Below are positions 49,124-61,736 of a stretch of DNA of 64,000 bases, piece by piece. The position numbers and the translations under genes were made by a program. Origin of the DNA: Warburgia ugandensis (lineage: Eukaryota > Streptophyta > Magnoliopsida > Canellales > Canellaceae); assembly GCA_035236585.1 (NCBI GenBank), contig CP141132.1:39931880-39995879 (forward strand), in the 5' to 3' direction. Below the pieces are notes generated by a model, which was not told the origin of the DNA, did no database searches, and worked only from the letters and a program-made list of their open reading frames with translations. Every line of letters starts with the position of its first letter. The first letter of the stretch is position 1.

Positions 49124-50407
49124 AGCATCAATCTTAGCAATCTTAATTTGACCTACTTCAAATGGAGAACTTCAGGTTCACTGACGTGATAATCTATTTA
49201 GTTTTTATACACACTCCCAATCTCACACCTCTATAACAATACAAACACACATTCAGATATATAATTCAAGGATTTCTCTTAGCTTCCCTAGCATGAAAGT
49301 TTCCTCTAAGTTAGTCCTTGGCACTAGTTCTCACAAGGTGAAGTGACGGTGCTCATTATTGTGCTAAGGGCATTTCATTAGCTATTGGTTAATAGCTAAC
49401 TGAATGACCAATGGTTACTAAATTTCCTATCCACACCATTGGCCCTAAATTGGCTATCCACCACTCTTCTTAGGTGATTGCAAGTTACTTTCACTATTCA
49501 GTGGTATTAACACTTGATTCCTAACCAGATCAACTCTTAAGTTGGAGCTGGATGTTATTTTCTATACTACAGTTCTCAATACAACATATAATTGTATCCC
49601 TAAACCAAACTGACATAATGAGCATCGTGAGCAGTTCATATCACCCAATTTTTTATATATGTTTATCCAAATTCCATAACTTATATCATATCTAAGGTAA
49701 TTCAAGATTCAAGAATCCATCTGTGACCTCTGATCATTGATCTGACATCACAAGGTCATTGTTTGAATAATGATAGATCAAACGGCCTAGATCATCCAAT
49801 ATGTTTCACTTCCAATTCATGCAATTCATGTCATCCTATTATTTTTAAGGATGGAAAACTCATCTATGGTGTCTGATCATCGATCAGACATCACAAAATT
49901 ATTGTGTGAACAGTACCCCATTGGACGACTATGATTGTTTGATCGATTTCTAGCCTAAATCAACGATCTCAGTCAAATTCAGGCTTTATCAAGCTCTTAT
50001 TTACCTATTCCTAGGTTTGGATTAACAAATAGATGGTTAGATCATCCCTAAACTTAGATCTAGCATAAAATCGCATGGATTTAACAAAATTCATCAAATC
50101 AAAAGTTGGGTTTTATATATCTTACCTTTTAGATGCATTTTCATGTTTTCCCCTCTCTAGAATGGGCTAGATTGGCTCAGATTCATCATGACACCTCCAA
50201 AACTAGCATGCAATGATTCCCCTTTCAATCCGGCACTCAACAACGGATGGATCATTTTGAAACCTTGGGGTTTTGGTTCATGCTCGCATGCTGAGGAGAT
50301 TGGTCTGCTTGGATTGACAATCTGAAAGAAAAATTACACAAGTTACCCATATACCAAAGTCATTCCTATTTCATCTTGAAGTGCATACGTGTGTATAGCT
50401 ACATAAG

Positions 50408-51090
50408 TTAAGACTCTAAATAGAAATGCTCATTGATCCATTGTAAAGATGTCTTGACTTCAAATTCTAATAGGTATACTCTTAGGAATAAGACTCCCAA
50501 AGAAAAGGTCAAATAAATTTCACTTAGTATGTGATTGCAAAAATGTTTACCCTCATCACTAATTATGGCCTTAGGTCTACCAAAACATGCAAATATATTT
50601 TGTTTTAAGAACCTAATAACCACCTTTTGGTCATTAGTTTTACAAGGAATGTCTTCTACACATTTTAACACATAATCTAGTCCTACAAGGATATACAAAT
50701 AACCAAAGGAATTAGGAAAAGGTCCCATGAAATCAATGCTCCAAGCATCAAAAGGCTCAACTATTAAAATGAAATTTAAGGGCAATAAAAACCACATTGC
50801 AAAATCTTTGTAGATGTATTTCTGAAACTATAATGGCCCTCGCAGGCATGGTCACGGTAAAAGGAGATGATCATATGTTGTTCATTATCTAATACACATC
50901 TCCTAATAATTTTATTAAGATAGTACTTAAACAAGAATGGGTCATCCCAAGTAAAGTGTCTAGCCTTAGTAACAAACCTTCCTATTTTGTTTAGACCATA
51001 GACTGGGCATTTGTCCAGTGGCTAGACAATTGACTATATCTACATACCAAGGAAACTGGGAAAATGTGCAACAATTGTTCATATAGAAAG
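50408..51090 (-). pseudogene. Athila-type integrase, N-terminal half
   Basis: The open piece 50408-50797 reads [20 protein letters not shown] (first catalytic Asp in SIDFMG), then [13 protein letters not shown], then [17 protein letters not shown] (second Asp). Upstream in other frames (50800-51090) are FPWYVDIVNCLATG and the zinc-binding region ending DHACEGH. These are hallmark sequences of the Athila clade of Ty3/gypsy. After HFCNH the sequence diverges and the catalytic Glu and C-terminus are not found, so the domain is truncated and broken. Confidence 0.85.
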
Positions 51091-51600
51091 GTGTCTGTTA
51101 TAGGCACATTCTCGCTACTAGACTCCACAACTAACCTGGATAAGTGGTCAGCTACAAAATTGTCAGAACCTTTCTTGTCCCAAATTTCTAGATCAAATTC
51201 TTATAGGAACGGTATCCATTGGATTAGCCTAGGTTTTGAATTTTTCTTTGAAAGAAGATATTTAAGTGCTTCATGATCCTAGTATACTATGACCTTAGAT
51301 CCTAGCAATTAAGATCTAAATTTATACAATGCAAAAACCACTTCCAACAACTCTTTTTCCCAGAGGAATAATTGAGTTGGGCATCTTGAGTGTCTTGCTA
51401 GCATAATATATCACATGGGGAAGTTTATAAATACGATGTCCCAACATAGCCCCGATTACATAGTCTAAAGTGTTGCACATTATTTCAAATGGTGCATTCC
51501 ACTCTAGCAGTCAAATAATAGGCATAGAAGTTTACTCAGCCTTTACGTGCTCAAATGCTTTCATGCAGTTATTACCAAAGTCAAAAGATGCATCCTTCAT
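51091..51600 (-). pseudogene. Athila-type RNase H and end of RT
   Basis: Minus strand, in shifting frames: MKDASFDFGNNCMKAFEHVK, LLEWNAPFEIMCNTLDYVIG, HVIYYASKTL, VVFALYKFRS, DHEALKYLLSKKNSKPRLIQ and VADHLSRLV. This is the thumb of the RT followed by RNase H, as in Athila elements. The catalytic fingers and palm of the RT, which should lie just upstream, are absent. Confidence 0.85.
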
Positions 51601-52330
51601 AAGTAGAAATACTTTAGATTTTCAGGTAAAGGTTTAAGGACCAAGGTGGGTGGTTTTTCTATAAATAGGACTAGTACAGATTCTGATGGAGGAAGTGGTT
51701 CCACATGAGGACTCGATTTAGAGCTATCCATTGTAGGTGCATCATCTATGATAGGATTTACCTCTTCAATATATTTTTCTATGTCAAAGTCACAACAAAA
51801 ATTTGCTTTGCAAGCCTCAAGTGGTCTAGATGATGGTGTATTAGCATCTTGAAGTAGACCTTCACTTAAATTTATTACACATGAATCATCTAGGTCTAGA
51901 TGCTAATGATCAATAATAAAAATATAAAGCTTGACTCTCATATTGTCAAAAGCTAATTTCATCACATCATTTCTACAATTGAGGATGGGATTGGACGTTG
52001 CCAAAAATGGACATCCAAGAATTATCAAGATCTCACTATTAGGGCCTAACATAGGTTTGTGTATCTAGGTTGAGAAAGTCGACATGAAAGTAAAAATGGT
52101 CCACCTGTATTAGAGCATCTTCAACCATATCATGTGGAATCTTAATTGATCTATCTGCTAACTATAAAGTGGTATTGGTTGGTTTAAAGTCATCGAGTCA
52201 TTGTTGCTTAAAGATAGAAAATGACAACATATTTAACTAACCCCTAGATCAAGTGCTACCCTATCTATGACATGATTCCCAGTGACACAAAACCTTAGGA
52301 GGTGTCGGGTGTTGTATTATAAATCCCACC
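51601..52330 (-). pseudogene. Athila-type protease and pro-RT linker
   Basis: Minus strand: LADRSIKIPHDMVEDALIQV, DHFYFHVDFLNLDTQ, ILIILGCPFLATSNPILNCR and, further on, EKPPTLVLKPLPENLKYFYL. The first three form the back half of the Athila aspartic protease (family form ILGRPFLAT), the last the conserved stretch just before the RT. The catalytic D-S/T-G region upstream is decayed. The linker runs straight into the RT thumb at about 51600, marking a deletion. Confidence 0.8.
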
Positions 52331-53203
52331 TAATAAGAAGGGATTTCTTTTGCATAGCTTTCACTTAGTAGTGCAGAGATCTTTAAGAAACTTGGCATAA
52401 GCAAGAATATCTTTAATAACATTGAGTAATGGGATATCAATTTGAACAAGTTTAAAAACTTTCATTATCTCATTGAAATGAGTTCCTTTCTTACCCTTGT
52501 TGAGTAATTGAGGGAATGGGGCTCTAAACACATAAGGTGCCTCCACTATTGCCTCAGGTGGAGTAGGAGATTTCCATCTAGTCTCTTTCTCCTATATTTT
52601 AACTAGTACATTCTCCTCTCTTTTGTCTTCAATCTGCCCTACTTTGCTCATGGGTTCTTTGGTTATGTGAACTAGACCTTATTTTTAACTAGTCTTGAGG
52701 ATTTCAAATAGGCTACTTGGAAAACTTTCCTCTCCCCCTCACTTAAAGAGGCAAACAATTGGCTTATTTGCATCTCTATAGTGGCAATATTTTGACAACT
52801 CTCATTCTGAAGTTGATGCAAGAAGTTGTTAATCTCCTAATTTTGTTTCATGAGAAACTGAGTACTATCCTAATTTGATGGTTGCTTTGGTTGTTGAGGA
52901 AGCTGAAAACTAGGTGGCCATTGAAAATCTAAAATTATAGGAAAGTTCTGAACAAGGGGGTTCACAGATCTACCTCCGTAGTAATTATTCTTAGACAATG
53001 AAAATTTGAGATGCTTAGCCCATCCTAAGCCATAGGTCTCGGTGTATGGATTGTTGTTGCTAGGATTGTGATATGTAGCAAGAGCATTCATTTGTTCTAA
53101 AAGATATTCAAGGTATACTTGTTTTTAGGGATGATAAGCTATAGTTAAATTGGCTAGGCTAGAACAAATAGCATAAGCCACTTGTGGAGGTTTAGAGGAT
53201 ATA
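52331..53203 (-). pseudogene. Athila-type gag C-terminal part
   Basis: The open piece 52870-53091 has NNNPYTETYGLGWAKHLKFS (family form NPYSNTYNPGWRNHPNFSW). Further down are QISQLFASLSEGER and the block at 52361-52546 reading PYVFRAPFPQLLNKGKKGTH with VPLL-type text LVQIDIPLLNVIKDILAYAK (family form PFPQRL..., I.IPF.D...PSYAKFLK). The N-terminal gag is cut off at 53203 by element H. Several stops. Confidence 0.8.
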
Positions 53204-53779
53204 TGTAATAACCCCAATTTTTATGAATATAATTGAATTATTAAAAATTAAAAGTTGAAATTTTAAAAGTGAAACTAGAACTTTGAGTTCCTAAAAATTC
53301 ATTTTTATAAAAATAAAATCAAGACTTAAAACTTGGATATTTGTAATGTACTCAAAAAATTGATCAGAATGATTATAAGTATATCAAATTTTGAGTTCGG
53401 ATGAAAAATCCTTATTTTTCTCTACTTTTATGAATAAAAGGATAAAATGGTAATTTTACTCATAATCGAGACCTAAGACATCAAAATTTGGAATCTACTT
53501 AGAAATCTGTTTGAAATGACACTAAGTAAGCTCAATTTTGAGTTCATAGGAATAAACCGTATTTTTCTCCATTTTTGAAATTAAAAGGGCAAAACGGTCT
53601 TTTCACAACTATGTGGGCCCATAAGGTGGGCCAACGGTGTGGAAGACCACCATCATGAGTCAAACCACTACCATCTAGTAGTGGAGAAGGAGGTGGTAGT
53701 GGAGAATCCAATGCCAATTTAATAATAAAAAGAATTGAAACATGATAATTACATGTAATGATAAAAAATTCAAAAACAC

Positions 53780-53789
53780 CTATAAATAC
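53780..53789 (+). promoter_or_regulatory. TATA box, left LTR of element H
   Basis: CTATAAATAC, 576 bp into the LTR; the same box is present at 62175-62184 in the right LTR. Confidence 0.65.
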
Positions 53790-56700
53790 CCATAAAAATT
53801 CCCAAAATTTTTCTTAACATTCTTCACGAGGTCCCCTAACATTCTTCAAAAATCCCACTCTATCTCCCCTAATCTCTCTCTTTCCCTCTTTTATTCATTT
53901 TGCCTTATGAGCTTCCCTAGAAGCACCAGATGATCCAAGTCAATTGGAACCGTCGGGTGCTTCCCTAGAAGCATCCTCCCACTGGAACCTAGGTTCCACC
54001 CAAAAATCACTAATTCGATTAGCCATGAAATTCCAGTAAAAAAATCACCATCTCCACCATTGGATTGATTTGGGATTGAATTGTCAACAAAAGCCTTAAG
54101 GAATAATGATGATCTAATGGTTGGATTGTCAAAAAACAAAAATGCAAAATGAAAGTCATATCCAGTATTGGCAACTTCTCCAGCAAGTTCGTCATGAAAT
54201 TCTGCACAATCTAGCTAGTATAATTCAACCTCACACCAATGAACCACTCCAGAATGTGGGGATCTATGTTTCCCCTATGGTTTTACACCTGCTCTAGCAC
54301 AGACAACAGAGAAATCTCTCTCTGTATGCAAAATCTGGTGCAGTTAGGGTTTTAAAGTGGATTTATTATTTTTTTGGTGTGATTTCTCTCATTTTTGGTG
54401 AAATTACTTCACCTGACCAGACCAAGTAGGTGCACTCTCCTTCCCTTCTTATTTTTTAGCACTCCCTTGAGGTTTTCTGGCCATCCTTGAGCTCCCCCAG
54501 CTGTTGATCCGTGGGGAATGATGGATCTAGCAACAGGGGTTGAGATCTCATCCATGGACGAATTTGATGCAACTTTGACCTATTGGATGAATTCCTTGGG
54601 CCCGAAAACCCCATGGTAAGAAATCTTGGCCCTTGGATGTTTCAGATTTTAGAGATTTGGAGAAGGTTTAATCCAACAGTCTAGATCAGACCACCTCAAC
54701 CAATCTCCCAGATCAAGCATTGATCTGAGCCTGACCTTGCTCAGATTATTTAAGCATGTTCTGGGATTGTCAAGTTCTATTCCAGATCATCTTTCCACAT
54801 TCTCGATCATCTAAAACATGTTCTAATGGCCAGATCAAATCTGGCCATTTATTTTTCTAACTAAAATCTTGTTTCTTCAATTGAGAGCTCATTTTAGATC
54901 AGAAAGTTTCTATGAATTTATGATGTTGTGTAGAATCTAATGGAGATATTATATTGATGTTTATAATTGTATTTACTTGTGATAATCACTAAAATCCATT
55001 CCAACAGTAATGGATAATGATCAAGATAACCTTAAAATAGAAATTTGAATCAATGGATGGATTCAGGAGGTCCTAATAACCTAGGTGCCATGATCACAAT
55101 AAAAATTCTGGATCCTTATATCGATTAATTGAACAAAAACAATAAAGATCAATATCAACCGTTAAAACTGGCTGAAATCTTAAAATTCAAATTTTGATCT
55201 CAATTTAAATCAAAATTAAGATCAGAAGTTGGGTTGGATTCCTCTTGATGAGGAGAACCCACCTTAACTAACAAAATCATAAATTCAATTCATGAAAATT
55301 TAAAGAAATAATGGTACTAACATCCTTGATCAGTGAAATTTGGAATGATTAGACTTTATAATTATGATTCACTAATGATCTTGTGATTCTAGAACGTGGA
55401 ATCAATGGTTAGAATTGACTTATCAGTGTTTAATTAAGAAACCAAGCATTAAAAGAAGAAAAATCATAAAAATGAGCATGGATTTTCATGTTCTGTCTAA
55501 TCAAGCATGATCAGACCTTTCAAAATACTTTATATGATGATATAAATGTATAATTACAATAATTAAATGGTTGGATGTAATTTATTTTTCAGATCTTGAC
55601 CTTCTAAAGTAGTAAAATCAATAAAAATGCATGAGATCTTCTTAATCAGATTGATCAAGGATGATTAGAGATTATGGATAAGTGAGGATGATCTAATGAT
55701 AAGATCATAAGAAATGAATGGCTTGATGTTGATAATTTGGGATAGATTGAGATCTATGCCCTTAAATTGGCTAAAATGGCTTAAGATCTTCTTGATCAGT
55801 TAGATAAAAAAGGATCAGATCATGTGATAAGATGATATCAATGATTTAGTGATGAGATAACTTTGATAAAATGATTAGATCTGATAAAAATGAAAGATCA
55901 ATATCTAAATCCTAAATAAGATGAAAGATGATTAGAAATGAAAGATGACCATTGGATCATGATGATATGTAAAATGTGTTTATTTGAATTATTAACGTTA
56001 TTGTAAATGTCTTTTATTGCTTAGTTGATCTAATTGTTAGATTTTCTTATTTATTTATTTATTTATGCTTTAATGTTTATATTATATAAATTACATGGAA
56101 AATGTAATTAATGAAATATAGATATTAATGGACATTTGCAATAAACAAAGGACATGGACTTAAGCATAGTTAAGGGCTATAGTTAATAGGACAATATAAG
56201 GATTATCAAATCCTTGGCTCAAATTAGGGGAATAATAAACCCCATGAATGACATTTTAAATGTTCATGGATTTTAATTAAAATCAATTAGAAAGAGTACT
56301 TAGGGTTAAAATGCTCATAGGAACCTTGTTAAAGGTTGAGCTAGTGCCACCCTAGTGGACTCTAAATGCCTCCTTACATGAAGGTTGTGTTAACCACTCC
56401 TTGAGTAGACTTTAACTGGTAAGCATTGGTCAATTTTGACATAAGGAGCAGTAGTCTAAGCTTAGGATGAAATAAGCTATCTTCAACAAGTAAAACATTA
56501 ACTGGTTGAATAATAATAAGATCATAAAAGGCTAGTAAAATATCTAATCTTAATAAAAATGGTAAGTAAGATAAACAAGATCCATAAGGAGATCTTGAAT
56601 GATCAAGAAAAATAAGAATAATAACAATGTATTGTACTTAGTATGCTTGTTTATTAGTATGTATGTTGTAGATCAAATCTGGATCATTAGATTAGAGAAT

Positions 56701-58294
56701 CCAAAACCTTGATCAAATATAATTCAAGGAAAAGAACTAAGATCATCCTCCTTAGGAATGATTAAATAATTGAACTTAGATCAAAGAAGAACTAGATGAT
56801 AGAAGATCTAGGCCCTTGATCATTATCAACAAGTATAAATTGTTGATCAAAGGATCTATGAAAGATCAAGATCAAAGAGATGGGCACACAAAGACTTAGA
56901 GATAGAAAATACTTAGACCTGAAAGATCAGAAGATCATTCTAACTATCAGATCTATTGATCAATAGGATAGACACTATCTGAGGAAGATCGATTGTATGG
57001 ATGATAGGAACACAAGATAGATCTAGATCCTTTATATCAAAGGACAAGATTAGATAAGGAATATAAAAAGGAGATTATCCACAATTGTACAAATAATGAC
57101 AGTATGTACGTATTTACAGATTACATACATCAATCATAGAGGATCTGAAGGGATGGATCATTACATGAAGGTATGTGAAACTTTAAGAATACCTGATCTA
57201 TGGTCTATGGAATTGTTGTTATATATAAAAATTATAATGCTTAAGAATGATAATATGCTGTAGTTGCATTTGAATCATACTTCATGTATATGAGGTAGAA
57301 ATAACTGTTGAAATTAGATGGAATATATAATAAATACCCAGGTATCATTTATGATTACCCCTAAACTTAGATGAGAACATGATGATAATGGATATCATTT
57401 GCATCAAATGAGTATCCTTACACTTAATAATATTTGGTATATGAATAGCAAATTAAAGGAAATGAGGATCATTTACAATAAATGATTAAATTCTAAACTT
57501 ATATGAACATGGGTATCATTCATTGTAAATGAGGATCCCTAAATCTAGAAATGAAATTATATCCTTAGTAACAGGATATTGAATATGAAGATGATAATAT
57601 AAATAGATAGAACATCTGAGATGTGCAAGAAGTATTTTAGATACAAGCATGGAGGTTTGTGGTTTTGTTTTAAATAGGCATAAGCCTAAGGATGCTATGC
57701 TAGGGAATTTATGAGGGTTTGGCCACTTGCTTTCTGAAATTTGATGATATTATGATATCTTGCCCAAAGAGAGGCTAAAAGTCGGGTGGGGTAATTATGG
57801 GAAGGCCCCACTGTGAAAGTCTTGTATCCCCATACGGGCAGTGACACAATATTTTCAACCATGGTATCAATGGTGAATAGGGCAGTTATCCGAAGGCGCT
57901 AGTATGGATCAGACTGCAACATGGTAGTCCTTAAGTATTTCGCATTATGATGCATGGCATAGTGATAAGCCGATACTACTCTAATAAGGGAGCATTTTCC
58001 CAACAAAAGTCTGAATGACTTATCAACTCAATATGTCTGAGTATGATTATTGATGTTTGAGATATTGACTATTTTTCATGGTTTTTGATCGTATATATAT
58101 ACGTACACCATAGTGGTGAGTGGTTTGGAATTACTATAGTAGATGATACATGATAAGTTATATGATAGATCATATATGGTATGGTTCATGGGAATTGAAT
58201 GATGTTACTCATATGGAATAAGATGAACTTGAATACTGTACTTTTGAATTATACGATTCCATATGTTCTTGAATCTCCTACCAAGCATAGCTTG

Positions 58295-58334
58295 CTGAGA
58301 TGTTATAAATGTTTGAATGTTTACAATATCTCAG
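58295..58334 (+). other. Stem-loop near 3' end of H left LTR
   Basis: CTGAGATGTT ... AATATCTCAG pairs over ten positions (one G-U) around a 20 nt loop, preceded by AGCTTG, about 370 bp before the LTR end. Confidence 0.6.
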
Positions 58335-58709
58335 ATGCAGAAAAGAAGGACTCAAGGGATTCAACAAGGGAATACGAAGACCATACTGTTGATCAAGACT
58401 ATGTTCATTTGTGAAAGGATTGGATTGTATTTTGATTTGTGTATTTTGGACATAAGATGTAATAAAGGGGCTATGTATGTGAACCACTGGATCCTACAAT
58501 TTTAATAAAATGAGTTTCTTTGAAAACATATGTTGTATACAAAATTATGTATGTATATGTGAGTGAAATGTGGCATTTAGGTTTTCTAAAGAGAATTTCA
58601 AAGAAAAAAAATTTCACTGCTTAAGTTTTCAAAACGCTTGGAAAATTGGTCAACCACCATTTGAAAATAAATAACAAAAATGTATTTCAAAAACCTAGGT
58701 CACCACAGT

Positions 58710-58721
58710 TGGTATTAGAGC
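58710..58721 (+). promoter_or_regulatory. Primer-binding site, element H
   Basis: TGGTATTAGAGC, one change from the initiator-Met tRNA complement TGGTATCAGAGC, two bases after the LTR end. Confidence 0.88.
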
Positions 58722-58822
58722 AAGGTCATCGAGTCACTTGCAGCCCCTTATGTCCAATATGATTATGACAATCCAAGTTGAGGATGAGAAATAGTGAGTG
58801 AATAGAGAAATAGGAGAGTCTT

Positions 58823-58916
58823 AGTTGAGAATGAGTATAGAAAGAGTTGACTCATTAGTGAAGGATGAGTATAGAAAGAGTTAACTCATTAGTTGAGGAT
58901 GAGTATAGAAAGAGTT
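58823..58916 (+). repeat. 34 bp tandem repeat, 2.8 copies, after the PBS
   Basis: Units at 58823-58856, 58857-58890 and 58891-58916 share GATGAGTATAGAAAGAGTT and then ACTCATTAG, with two or three differences per unit. They lie 100 bp downstream of the PBS, in the 5' leader of element H. Confidence 0.85.
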
Positions 58917-61724
58917 AGTGTAATGAAGAAATAGTATAGTACAAGTAGATATTACATAGTAAAAGGACTAAGAATACTACTTGGTAAGTAAGAATCCCAA
59001 TAGAGGGAATAGTAAGATATAGAAGTCAATAAAGAAAATATTAGATCGAGATGTAATGTATGATATTCAGGTCTAACCTGAAGTCCTCAGTAAACATACA
59101 TATGTAGAAATAAAGTACACCAAACTAGTATGTAGATAACCATTATTAAGTGAAATAATGGAGGTTAAGAGAAAGAAGTGGTAAATTGGAAAATATGATG
59201 GAAATGGTGTAGGAGGAAAAATTTCAACCTTTATAGGAAAGGTGAAGTATAATTTGAAGAAGCAATAGGTACTAAAGCTGCAACCTTAGAATTATTACAA
59301 AATTCAAAATTAATAATAATAAATATAAATGAAAGAGTTACAATTGCTACATATATAGTATTATAGCAATTAGTTAAATGGATTTAATCATTAAAATAGA
59401 GATGATATTACTCGAAAGGAATTTAAAGAGATAAGTGAGAATTTTCAAAATTAGTAAATGAGAATAGTTTTAAATAAAGATGAATAAGGAGATATGTAAG
59501 TATTTTCTCTCCAAAATTTGTAATGGAGAAGGGTTTAATCAAGAGATGATAAAATTTTAGAGCATGAAGAAGTGATCTTTAAAATAAAATGATAAGGAAG
59601 AAGAAAGTTAGATATGTTGAAATGGGAAAATATAATTCCAAACTTATTAAGAAAGATAATTAAAATGTATGGTTAACAAAGAAATTATAGTCCATACATA
59701 TGGTACAACAAATATGAAATCACTAAGTTAGAAATTATATCGGTATGATAAATCAATGGTGGAAATTGGCACAAAAGGATTATCAAGAATTAGAGGGATA
59801 TTGATATGATAACTTAGGTGATATTGAAAATAATTTTGGGACGATAGTAAAGAGAAGTACATTTGGCATGGATGGTGAAATGATCATGGAAAATAAAAGA
59901 GAAATATTGATATGATGATTTGGAAAAATATAGTTATTGATTATTATAAAGAGGAGTACATCTTATTGATCATGGCAAATAAAGAGCAATATAACGAATA
60001 TAGATATTGATTTCACTTATATGATAGATTTGGTAATATTGAAAGATTTGTGAAATATAGTAGGGAGAAATATATTTTGAAGGAATGGTGAAATAAACAT
60101 GATGAATGAAGACCTATAAACAAATATAGGAAACTAAACTTAAGTGTAAATTTTGGATAAATGAGATGATTGTGAATAAGGTATGAATCCAAATTTTGGA
60201 GAAATAAGGGGTTAGAAATTTCAAAATATTTTGGAGATTTTCAATCTAACGTAAGATTGAATGAGAAAATATCTATAGTAATTCAGGAAAATGACATCAA
60301 CTGATCTGAATGAGTTGAAAGAACAAATTTTAAGGATTAGTAAACAAAGGAGTGATTATAGAAATTTACATTAGGAAAGTAACAAATTTCCTTGGAAAAA
60401 GAAAAAGGAAGGATCAATGTGAGGATGCATTGAACATAAATGATATTATTGAGGAAATCAAGTACTCTTTACTCTTTAAGGATGAATAAGTCCCAAATTT
60501 ATTATCATCTATTTGGAATTTGAAATGAAACATAATGAAATCAAAACAAATTTTGAGTCATAGGAGTTGAATAAATGATATTCATGAATTTGAGGAGAAT
60601 GAAATATTGAGTAAGGTTTAGGATGATATGGAAGTTGACCCAACAAGGAATTGGAGATGAAAATGAATCATGAAATGACCTTGATAGTTAGAGAAATTTA
60701 CCCCTTACTAATGTTATAGCATATTATAGAGAGATACTTTTTAGTATACTCTTACCATTGAGTACATAATCCATGAAGTATACATGGTAAATTATAGAGA
60801 GTTTAAGAGTTAAGAAGAGGCTAACCACAAACTCTTCTAGTAGATATTATGACAATAGAGGATTAGCAAGAATATGGGAAAGTTGTGTAGTGTGCTTCAA
60901 GGAAGCATAAAGTAAAATTTCAATCTAAAAATTTAGAGATATATAAATATATCTACGAAAGAAATAAATATTATCATGAATTTTCAGAATATTGTTATGG
61001 ATATAAGAAAGAGATAACAAAGGAGGATAAGGTATACATGAAAATTTATATGATACTATCCATAAAATATCTTGGAAGGAAAAATGTAGAAAATCAAGTA
61101 CCATGAATAAATTGGAAATTTTGTACACCAAGAGATGATTAAGAAAAACAATAGATGGGATGAGAATGAGAATGAGAATGAGGAAAGAATCATTATAAGG
61201 AAACTATTATTCAATGATAGAAGTTCAAAAGAAATTGTCAATAGAAATAAATTAGAACAGAAATGAGGTAATCACTTCCAAATAATGGAAGACCAAGGAA
61301 AGAGATGATTACTTCCAATATTTTGGAAGATTGTTACAAAGAATATTAGTGAATTTTTTTAGAATTAAATCACGATGTGAATCTTGATAAATAGCTTAAG
61401 GATGAGAAAATATGAAGTATTACTAGTCAAGTGAAATAGAAGGTTTTGAAACAGAAGGATAACTTAGTTAAGAGTTATTAATCCTTTTAAAAGTCTAGTC
61501 AGGATCTAGATAAGTGAATAATGTATTAGCATGGTTAGTCATGTGTGAGCATTTTAATATGTCAATAGATGAACCAACCATGTGATATATACCTTTGAGG
61601 AGAAGGTAGTATGAGAAATGAATGAAAGGAAATAGAGATTTCCTTAAGTGGCAAAGCCACATGTGTAAAGCTATGAAAAGTCCCGAGTGGGTTGATATGC
61701 AAATTTTGAGGAAAAAGTTATTAT

Positions 61725-61736
61725 AAGGGGAAAAAT
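61725..61736 (+). promoter_or_regulatory. Polypurine tract, element H
   Basis: AAGGGGAAAAAT directly before the right LTR start TGTAATAACCC at 61737. Confidence 0.8.

Larger units (their letters stand above)
47707..50341 (-). mobile_element. Tekay-like solo LTR with candidate TSD GTTAC
   Basis: On the plus strand it starts TGTGATGACCCGGG. Blocks at 47830-47960 (GTGTCATTTTTCTTTCTCAAAA, AAAAATTCGGCAGAGT) and 49690-50100 (GATCATCGATCAGACATCAC, TTGTTTGATCGATTT) match the B LTR in order. GTTAC lies at 47702-47706 and 50342-50346, a candidate target duplication, though the LTR start is changed (TTGTGTAATTTT). It is about 0.65 kb shorter than the B LTR and lacks the part with the C/T tract. It contains a perfect 12 bp stem-loop and a (TG)n run. 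Confidence 0.7.
53204..58707 (+). mobile_element. Left LTR of element H (5504 bp)
   Basis: It starts TGTAATAACCCCAATTTTT and ends CCTAGGTCACCACA, directly followed by a PBS, so both edges are certain. The first 2 kb match the partial right LTR (61737-64000), where a segment of about 110 bp near the start is missing. Its ends and internal order (TATA box, 56170-56300 block 'AATATAAGGATTATCAAATCC', shared block 57662-57800, stem-loop 58295-58334, AATAAA at about 58503) match the 4.7 kb solo LTRs. There is no coding content; ORFs inside are short and not conserved between copies. A 5.5 kb LTR is at the long end for plants. Confidence 0.9.
58708..61736 (+). mobile_element. Non-coding, purine-rich interior of element H
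   Basis: About 3.0 kb between PBS and PPT. The plus strand is strikingly purine-rich over most of its length (long A/G stretches such as AGAGAAATAGGAGAG). I found no gag, protease, RT, RNase H or integrase motif on either strand. Very long LTRs with a non-coding interior of about 3 kb that keep PBS and PPT are the definition of a LARD (large retrotransposon derivative), which would rely on proteins from a related autonomous element. A coding interior decayed beyond recognition is the alternative. Confidence 0.75.

Noticed and set aside
50408..50797. An intact host-domesticated integrase
   Set aside because: It lacks the catalytic Glu and C-terminus, and the neighbouring RNase H, protease and gag text is full of stops; an ordinary Athila remnant.
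58823..58916. CRISPR-like array
   Set aside because: The units are directly adjacent with no unique spacers, in a plant retroelement leader.
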